Shown: in pieces, positions 6,070 through 10,136 of the stretch | Numbering within the stretch: position 1 is the first letter of the stretch | How the letters are laid out: every line of letters starts with the position of its first letter | Source of the DNA: Deltaproteobacteria bacterium | GTDB lineage: Bacteria; Desulfobacterota_C; Deferrisomatia; Deferrisomatales; JACRMM01 | Direction: 5' to 3' | DNA: 10,136 nt | Assembly (NCBI GenBank): GCA_016218905.1 | Contig: JACRCS010001075.1 | Location: 1 to 10,136 of the forward strand | Made by a program: the position numbers and the translations under genes | Notes under the pieces: generated by a model | The model's database searches: none | Told to the model about the DNA's origin: nothing | What the model saw: only the letters and a program-made list of their open reading frames with translations

Positions 6070-7293
6070 TTACTCTTCGTGCTCGTCGCCGCCGAAGTCG
6101 ATGAGGTGCCCGAGTTTATCCCGTTTGGTGGAGAGATACCGCTCGTTCTCGTCATGGGGCGCCATGGCGATCGGGACCCTCTCGACGACCTCCAGGCCGT
6201 AGCCTTCGATCCCGATGATCTTTTTGGGATTGTTGGTCATGAGCCGGAGCTTGCTGACGCCCAAGTCGACGAGGATCTGTGCCCCGATGCCGTAGTCGCG
6301 CAGGTCGGCCGCGAAGCCGAGCTCCTCGTTCGCCTCGACGGTGTCGCGCCCCTGCTCCTGGAGCGCGTACGCTCGGAGCTTGTTGACGAGCCCGATGCCC
6401 CTGCCTTCCTGGTGGAGGTAGATGATCGCGCCCCGGCCCTCGGCGTCGATCATCCGCATGGCCTCGTGGAGCTGGTCGCCGCAGTCGCACCGCATGCTCC
6501 CGAAGACGTCGCCGGTCAGGCACTCGGAGTGGACCCGCACCAGCACGGGCTCGCCGCAGCAGAGGTCTCCCTTCACGAGGGCCACGTGGAGGTAGTTATC
6601 GACGTCGTTCTCGTACACGATCGTCTGGAAGTCGCCGCCGTAGGCGGTGGGGAGCCGCGCCTCGGCCGAGCGGCGGATCAGGCGCTCCTTGCGCAGCCGG
6701 TAGGCGATGACGTCCGCGATGGTGACGATCCGGAGGTCGTGCTCGGCGGCGAAGGCCTCCAGGTCCGGTCTTCGGGCCATCGTCCCGTCGTCCTTCATGA
6801 TCTCGCAGATGACCCCCGCGGCCTTCATGCCCGCGAGCCGTGCCAGGTCCACGGAGCCTTCGGTCTGGCCGGTGCGCACGAGCACCCCGCCGCTTCGGGC
6901 CCGCAGCGGAAAGACGTGGCCGGGGCGGACGAGGTCCTCCTGCTGCGTCTCGTCAGCGATGGCAGTCAGGATCGTCGTGGCCCTGTCGGCGGCCGAGATG
7001 CCGGTAGTGACCCCCCGCCGGGCCTCGATGGAGACCGTGAAGGCGGTCCCGAAGGAGCTCGTGTTCTCGCTCACCATGGGAGGAAGCTTGAGGTAGTCGC
7101 AGCGCTCCTCGGTCATCGCGAGGCAGATCAGACCGCGGCCGTACTTCGCCATGAAGTTGATCGCCTCGGGCGTCACCTTCTCGGCCGCCATGGCGAGGTC
7201 GCCTTCGTTCTCCCGGTCCTCGTCGTCGACGAGGATCACCATCTTCCCGGCCCGGTAGTCTTTGAGGGCCTCTTCCACGCGTTGGATCGGCAT
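6070..7293 (-). CDS. ribBA: Bifunctional DHBP synthase / GTP cyclohydrolase II (RibBA)
   Basis: 407-residue fusion that starts both branches of riboflavin synthesis. The N-terminal domain (about 1-200) turns ribulose 5-phosphate into 3,4-dihydroxy-2-butanone 4-phosphate. It shows [11 protein letters not shown] (23-33), [14 protein letters not shown] (95-108) and [10 protein letters not shown] (123-132). The usual GHTE motif reads GQTE (142-145), a His to Gln change at a position that I believe is a metal ligand in E. coli RibB, though I recall the same form in related RibBA proteins. The C-terminal domain (about 205-400) opens GTP. Its zinc cysteines C258, C269 and C271 (C-x10-C-x-C in [17 protein letters not shown]), [17 protein letters not shown] (294-310) and RLMTNNPKK (350-358) are intact. 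The ATG is 2 bp after the ribE stop. It is the last gene of the operon, with a terminator hairpin just behind it. Confidence 0.97.
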   Translation of the reverse strand: MPIQRVEEALKDYRAGKMVILVDDEDRENEGDLAMAAEKVTPEAINFMAKYGRGLICLAMTEERCDYLKLPPMVSENTSSFGTAFTVSIEARRGVTTGISAADRATTILTAIADETQQEDLVRPGHVFPLRARSGGVLVRTGQTEGSVDLARLAGMKAAGVICEIMKDDGTMARRPDLEAFAAEHDLRIVTIADVIAYRLRKERLIRRSAEARLPTAYGGDFQTIVYENDVDNYLHVALVKGDLCCGEPVLVRVHSECLTGDVFGSMRCDCGDQLHEAMRMIDAEGRGAIIYLHQEGRGIGLVNKLRAYALQEQGRDTVEANEELGFAADLRDYGIGAQILVDLGVSKLRLMTNNPKKIIGIEGYGLEVVERVPIAMAPHDENERYLSTKRDKLGHLIDFGGDEHEE

Positions 7294-7295
7294 CT

Positions 7296-7949
7296 CTAAC
7301 CCTTTGCGGAGTCTAGGAAGCCCGTCCGGGCGAGGAGCTCCAGGCTCACGGACCCACCTCGGGACGGCTTCAGGAGTTTCTCGACGTATTTTCCGAGGAC
7401 GTCCACCTCCAGGTTCACCCGGCCGCCCGGGGCGAGGGCGGGGAGGTTCGTCCGCTCGAGTGTGTGCGGAATGGCCGCCACGGAGAAAGTACGGGCGTCG
7501 CAGGCGCTCACGGTGAGGGAGACGCCGTCGACCGCCACCGAGCCCTTCTCCACCAGGTACCGCAGGACCTCGGCGTCCGCCTCGAAGGTGAGCACCTGGA
7601 ACTCGCCCTCGGTCCGGCGTGAGGCGAGGCGGCCCGTGGCGTCCACGTGCCCCAGGACGAAGTGGCCCCCCAGGCGGTCGATGGGCCGCAGCGCCCGCTC
7701 CAGGTTCACGGGAGAGCCGGCCTTGAGATCGCCGAGATTGGAGCGCCGCAATGTCTCGGGCGAGACGTCCGCCTCAAAGCTCCCCCGCCCCGCGGCCGTG
7801 ACGGTGAGGCAGACGCCGTTCACCGCGACCGACTCCCCGAGCTGAAAATCGGAGACGTCGAGCCCGGTGGCGAGCTCGATCGTCCTCCCGGCCCCTCTGA
7901 CCTGAGTCCGGAGGAACCTGCCGACGTCCTGGACGATACCGGTAAACAT
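7296..7949 (-). CDS. ribE: Riboflavin synthase alpha chain
   Basis: 217 residues, the usual length. It converts two molecules of 6,7-dimethyl-8-ribityllumazine into riboflavin and a pyrimidine that is recycled. The two lumazine-binding repeats are clear. The first starts with [10 protein letters not shown] (1-10) and has [13 protein letters not shown] (39-51) and [10 protein letters not shown] (63-72). The second has [13 protein letters not shown] (94-106), [13 protein letters not shown] (136-148) and [10 protein letters not shown] (160-169). The ATG is fixed by the universal MFTGIV N terminus and lies 5 bp after the ribD stop. Some taxa name this gene ribC. Its substrate needs lumazine synthase (RibH), which is not in this window. 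Confidence 0.97.
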   Translation of the reverse strand: MFTGIVQDVGRFLRTQVRGAGRTIELATGLDVSDFQLGESVAVNGVCLTVTAAGRGSFEADVSPETLRRSNLGDLKAGSPVNLERALRPIDRLGGHFVLGHVDATGRLASRRTEGEFQVLTFEADAEVLRYLVEKGSVAVDGVSLTVSACDARTFSVAAIPHTLERTNLPALAPGGRVNLEVDVLGKYVEKLLKPSRGGSVSLELLARTGFLDSAKG

Positions 7950-7954
7950 GAGCC

Positions 7955-9076
7955 TCAGTCCTGCGAAATTCGCCCGGTGACGTAGACGTCGCTCCCCACA
8001 CGCTCGACCTGGAGGTCCCGCACCCGAAACGAGTCGTCGATCGCCTCGGGCCCCACCCCTCCCACCATGGAGACCGAGTCCCTCCCGCCGAGGAGCCGGG
8101 GAGCGTAGAACGCGTGGAACCGGTCGACAACGCCCTGTTCGAGGAGCGCCCGTGCGGTCTCTCCACCGCCCTCGGCGATCACCTCCATGATCCCGCGAGC
8201 GTAGAGCGCGCTCAAGAGGGACGGGAGGTCCATCGCCCCCGACGGCGTCGCCGGCAGCGTGAACACCTCCACCCCGAGCTCGCGGACCCGCAGGAGTCGG
8301 GCCGGCTCGGCCGTCGCCAGGCACGCCACGGCCGTGAAGGGCGCCTCGGACGGAGAGAAGATCCCGAGCGCGAGCGGAGCGCGCAGGGAAGGGTCGAGCA
8401 CGACGCGCAGGATTCTCTTCTCGGGCTCCCCGGGGATGCGGACGGTGAGCCGCGGGTCGTCCGCGACGGCCGTCCCGACGCCGACGAGGATGGCGCCGCA
8501 GCGCGCGCGGAGCGCGTGCACGCGGAGGCGACTCTCCTCCGAGGAGATCCACCGGGAGTCGCCGGTCCGGGTGGCGATCTTACCGTCGAGGGTCGCCGCG
8601 AGCTTCAGGTGGAGGAAGGCCCTCCCCGTGCGGATCGAGAGGCAGAAGGCCTCGTTGAGGGCCTTCGCCTCGGCTTCGCGGACGCCGACGGTGGTCGGGA
8701 TCCCCGCTGCCGAAAGCGCCCGGAGGCCGGCCCCGGCGACGCGAGGATTCGGGTCCTCCATGGCGACGACGACCCGCCGCAGACCGGATCCGACCACCCG
8801 CTCGATGCAGGGCGGGGTCCGGCCGTAGTGGGAGCAGGGTTCCAGCGTCACGTAGAGCTCGGCCCCGCGGGCCAGCGGACCGGCCTCCTCCAGGGCGAAG
8901 ATCTCGGCGTGCGGCTCACCGGGCTTTGGATGGAATCCCCGGCCGACGATCCGGCCCTCCCGAACGACCACCGCGCCGACCGCGGGATTGGGGCTCGTCC
9001 TGCCGATGCCGCGCCGGGCGAGCTCGAGGGCCACTCCCATGTAGAAGGCGTCGGCCTGGTCCCGGGCGGAGCTCAC
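7955..9076 (-). CDS. ribD: Bifunctional riboflavin biosynthesis deaminase/reductase RibD
   Basis: 373 residues with the standard two domains. The N-terminal deaminase (about 7-150) acts on 2,5-diamino-6-ribosylamino-4-pyrimidinone 5-phosphate. It shows [12 protein letters not shown] (27-38), HAE (56-58, catalytic Glu58) and [11 protein letters not shown] (80-90), giving zinc ligands H56, C81 and C90. The C-terminal NADPH-dependent reductase (about 154-370) shows [11 protein letters not shown] (158-168), SRWIS (174-178), [16 protein letters not shown] (198-213) and [12 protein letters not shown] (301-312). The GTG start overlaps the nrdR stop in a GTGA tetranucleotide, indicating translational coupling; the open frame upstream is a shadow of nrdR. 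No FMN riboswitch can precede it because the upstream DNA is coding. Confidence 0.97.
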   Translation of the reverse strand: MSSARDQADAFYMGVALELARRGIGRTSPNPAVGAVVVREGRIVGRGFHPKPGEPHAEIFALEEAGPLARGAELYVTLEPCSHYGRTPPCIERVVGSGLRRVVVAMEDPNPRVAGAGLRALSAAGIPTTVGVREAEAKALNEAFCLSIRTGRAFLHLKLAATLDGKIATRTGDSRWISSEESRLRVHALRARCGAILVGVGTAVADDPRLTVRIPGEPEKRILRVVLDPSLRAPLALGIFSPSEAPFTAVACLATAEPARLLRVRELGVEVFTLPATPSGAMDLPSLLSALYARGIMEVIAEGGGETARALLEQGVVDRFHAFYAPRLLGGRDSVSMVGGVGPEAIDDSFRVRDLQVERVGSDVYVTGRISQD

Positions 9077-9534
9077 CGGTTTCCCCGCTCGAGGATGCCC
9101 CGGAGCGCCTCCATGAACTCGTCCAGATCTCGAAACTCCCGGTAGACGGACGCAAACCGGACGTACGCGACCGGGTCGAGCTGCTGCAGCGCCTCCATGA
9201 CCGCCTCGCCGATCTCGCGGCTCGGGACCTCCTTGGACCCGTGCTCCTGGAGGCGGGCCTCGACGCCGTTGACGATGCCCTCCAGGTCCTCGGCGGAGAC
9301 CGGACGCTTCTCGCACGCCTTCTTCAGGCCCGCCATGAGCTTCAGTCGGTCGAAGAGCTCGCGCCGTCCGTCCTTCTTCACGATGAGCGGCAGGACCTCC
9401 TCGACCCGCTCGTACGTCGTGAAGCGGCGGCCGCATCCGATGCACTCGCGCCGGCGGCGGATGACGTCGCCCTCCTTCGACATCCGGGAGTCGATGACCT
9501 TGTCCTCGTGCTCGGCGCAGAACGGACAGCGCAC
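9073..9534 (-). CDS. nrdR: Transcriptional repressor NrdR
   Basis: 153 residues, the normal length. NrdR represses ribonucleotide reductase genes by sensing ATP/dATP and binding NrdR boxes. The N-terminal zinc ribbon has C3, C6, C31 and C34 (MRCPFC and [12 protein letters not shown]); the ATP-cone domain spans about 49-139, with [15 protein letters not shown] (52-66), VEARLQE (91-97) and [13 protein letters not shown] (122-134). The GTG start lies 4 bp after the dCMP deaminase stop with GGAGGG about 8 bp upstream, and gives the invariant MRCPFC start. Its place between a deoxynucleotide enzyme and ribD is the conserved arrangement in many bacteria. No NrdR box is seen in this window. Confidence 0.97.
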   Translation of the reverse strand: MRCPFCAEHEDKVIDSRMSKEGDVIRRRRECIGCGRRFTTYERVEEVLPLIVKKDGRRELFDRLKLMAGLKKACEKRPVSAEDLEGIVNGVEARLQEHGSKEVPSREIGEAVMEALQQLDPVAYVRFASVYREFRDLDEFMEALRGILERGNR

Positions 9535-9538
9535 GGGT

Positions 9539-10006
9539 TCATCCCTCCGGCAGCTCGAGCGGCGTCAGCACGACCCCGGCGAGATCGAGCATCTCCCGCC
9601 CGAGGGGATCGGCGTAGCCCTCCAGGTAGTAGACGGTTCGGATCCCGGCGTTGATCAGCATCTTGGAGCAGATGATGCAAGGCAGGTTCGTGCAGTAGAG
9701 GTCGGCGCCCTCGATGGAGACCCCGTGGTACGCGGCCTGGAGGATCGCGTTCTGCTCGGCGTGGAGGCCTCGGCAGAGCTCGTGGCGCTCACCGGAGGGG
9801 ATGCCGAGCTCCTCGCGCAGGCAGCCCACGTCGAGGCAGTGGGGAACGCCGGAGGGCGAGCCGTTGTAACCGGTGGCGAGGATGCGCTTGTTCTTGACGA
9901 GGATCGCGCCGACCTTCCGGCGGCGGCAGGTGCTCCGGTTCGCGACCATCCGCGTGATGTCGGCGAAGTACTCCTGCCAAGAGGGGCGCGCCGTAGAGTC
10001 GTTCAC
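9539..10006 (-). CDS. dCMP deaminase family protein (ComEB-like)
   Basis: 155-residue zinc-dependent deaminase, most likely converting dCMP to dUMP for thymidylate synthesis. It shows the deaminase signature HAEQNAI (82-88, with Glu84 as proton shuttle) and PCIIC (109-113), so H82, C110 and C113 are the catalytic zinc ligands. [20 protein letters not shown] (32-51) is typical of the dCMP deaminase group, as is the inserted cysteine/histidine-rich loop HCLDVGC...[11 protein letters not shown] (56-84), which in family members binds a second zinc. The GTG start overlaps the glyA stop as GTGA. Its neighbour GlyA provides the methylene-tetrahydrofolate used to methylate dUMP, which fits this role. 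It is homologous to the RibD deaminase domain two genes away. The substrate is inferred from family features. Confidence 0.93.
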   Translation of the reverse strand: MNDSTARPSWQEYFADITRMVANRSTCRRRKVGAILVKNKRILATGYNGSPSGVPHCLDVGCLREELGIPSGERHELCRGLHAEQNAILQAAYHGVSIEGADLYCTNLPCIICSKMLINAGIRTVYYLEGYADPLGREMLDLAGVVLTPLELPEG

Positions 10007-10136
10007 GTGCGCAGGAGGTCCGCGTAGTACGGGAAGCGGCGGCAGAGGGCGCGGACGCGCTCCCGGACCTCGGCTTCCACCGAAAGCTCGCCGCAGCGAT
10101 CCAAAAGCCGGGCGATGGCCCCTCCGATCTCCTCCA
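10003..10136 (-). CDS. glyA: Serine hydroxymethyltransferase, C-terminal end only
   Basis: Only the last 43 codons are in the window, the rest lying beyond the right edge. The end, [16 protein letters not shown] then [19 protein letters not shown], matches the C-terminal helix and the RFPxY ending of bacterial GlyA, which interconverts serine and glycine and makes 5,10-methylene-tetrahydrofolate. The identification rests on this short tail plus the common gene order glyA, dCMP deaminase, nrdR, ribD. Its TGA overlaps the next gene's GTG start. Confidence 0.85.
   Translation of the reverse strand, partial: EEIGGAIARLLDRCGELSVEAEVRERVRALCRRFPYYADLLRT

Noticed and set aside
5862..6155. Minus-strand frame in the secB/ribBA gap with a fairly protein-like stretch
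   Set aside because: It overlaps the ends of both real genes and the terminator hairpin, has no clear ribosome binding site and no family resemblance. I could not support it as a gene.
5983..7299. 438-codon plus-strand open frame opposite ribBA
   Set aside because: It mirrors ribBA codon structure and has no recognisable motif; a GC-driven shadow.
8114..9145. 343-codon plus-strand open frame opposite ribD
   Set aside because: Shadow of ribD; composition is typical of antisense frames here.

Overview
This is a GC-rich (about 70 % by eye), densely packed bacterial chromosome segment made almost entirely of conserved housekeeping genes. The organism is Gram-negative: it has SecB, a YidC with a large periplasmic domain, and MurJ. 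The order glyA, dCMP deaminase, nrdR, ribD, ribE, ribBA resembles Geobacter-like Desulfobacterota. The MurJ sequence (FGEGALSAS motif, unusual TM8) looks more like GC-rich phyla such as Acidobacteriota or Methylomirabilota. The phylum therefore stays open. No mobile element, CRISPR array, tRNA or rRNA is visible.

Layout. (1) 1-2161, minus strand: the classical rpmH-rnpA-yidD-yidC cluster (ribosomal protein L34, RNase P protein, YidD insertion factor, YidC insertase), with yidC running off the left edge. The usual neighbour dnaA is not upstream of rpmH. (2) 2203-2397: a divergent intergenic region with a probable rpmH promoter, two copies of a 46-bp direct repeat, and a -10-like element inside a perfect inverted repeat just before hemW. 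(3) 2398-3567, plus strand: hemW, a heme chaperone of the radical SAM superfamily. (4) 3568-3630: a short convergent gap with a degenerate heptamer repeat. (5) 3631-5256, minus strand: murJ, a lipid II flippase with a non-standard TM8. (6) 5257-5454: the divergent murJ/secB promoter region. (7) 5455-5907, plus strand: secB. (8) 5908-6069: a convergent gap with a G-quadruplex motif and a strong GC hairpin, the likely ribBA terminator. (9) 6070-10136, minus strand: a tightly coupled operon glyA (3' end), dCMP deaminase, nrdR, ribD, ribE, ribBA. Gaps are 2-5 bp and two junctions are 4-bp GTGA stop/start overlaps.

How the genes work together. The left cluster serves the ribosome, tRNA maturation and membrane protein insertion. 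YidC and SecB act in protein export and insertion. MurJ supplies lipid II for the cell wall. The right operon joins one-carbon and deoxynucleotide metabolism (GlyA, dCMP deaminase, the ribonucleotide reductase repressor NrdR) to riboflavin synthesis (RibD, RibE, RibBA). Lumazine synthase (ribH) and nusB, which often follow, are absent before the terminator.

The most interesting point is in region 1. The rnpA frame has no ATG, GTG or TTG start after rpmH. It is open through the whole of rpmH to an ATG upstream of it, which matches the nested rpmH/rnpA arrangement described in Thermus. The following gene, yidD, also has no usable start codon in its frame. Most long open frames opposite the real genes are shadows caused by high GC. 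I see no clear new multi-gene system here.
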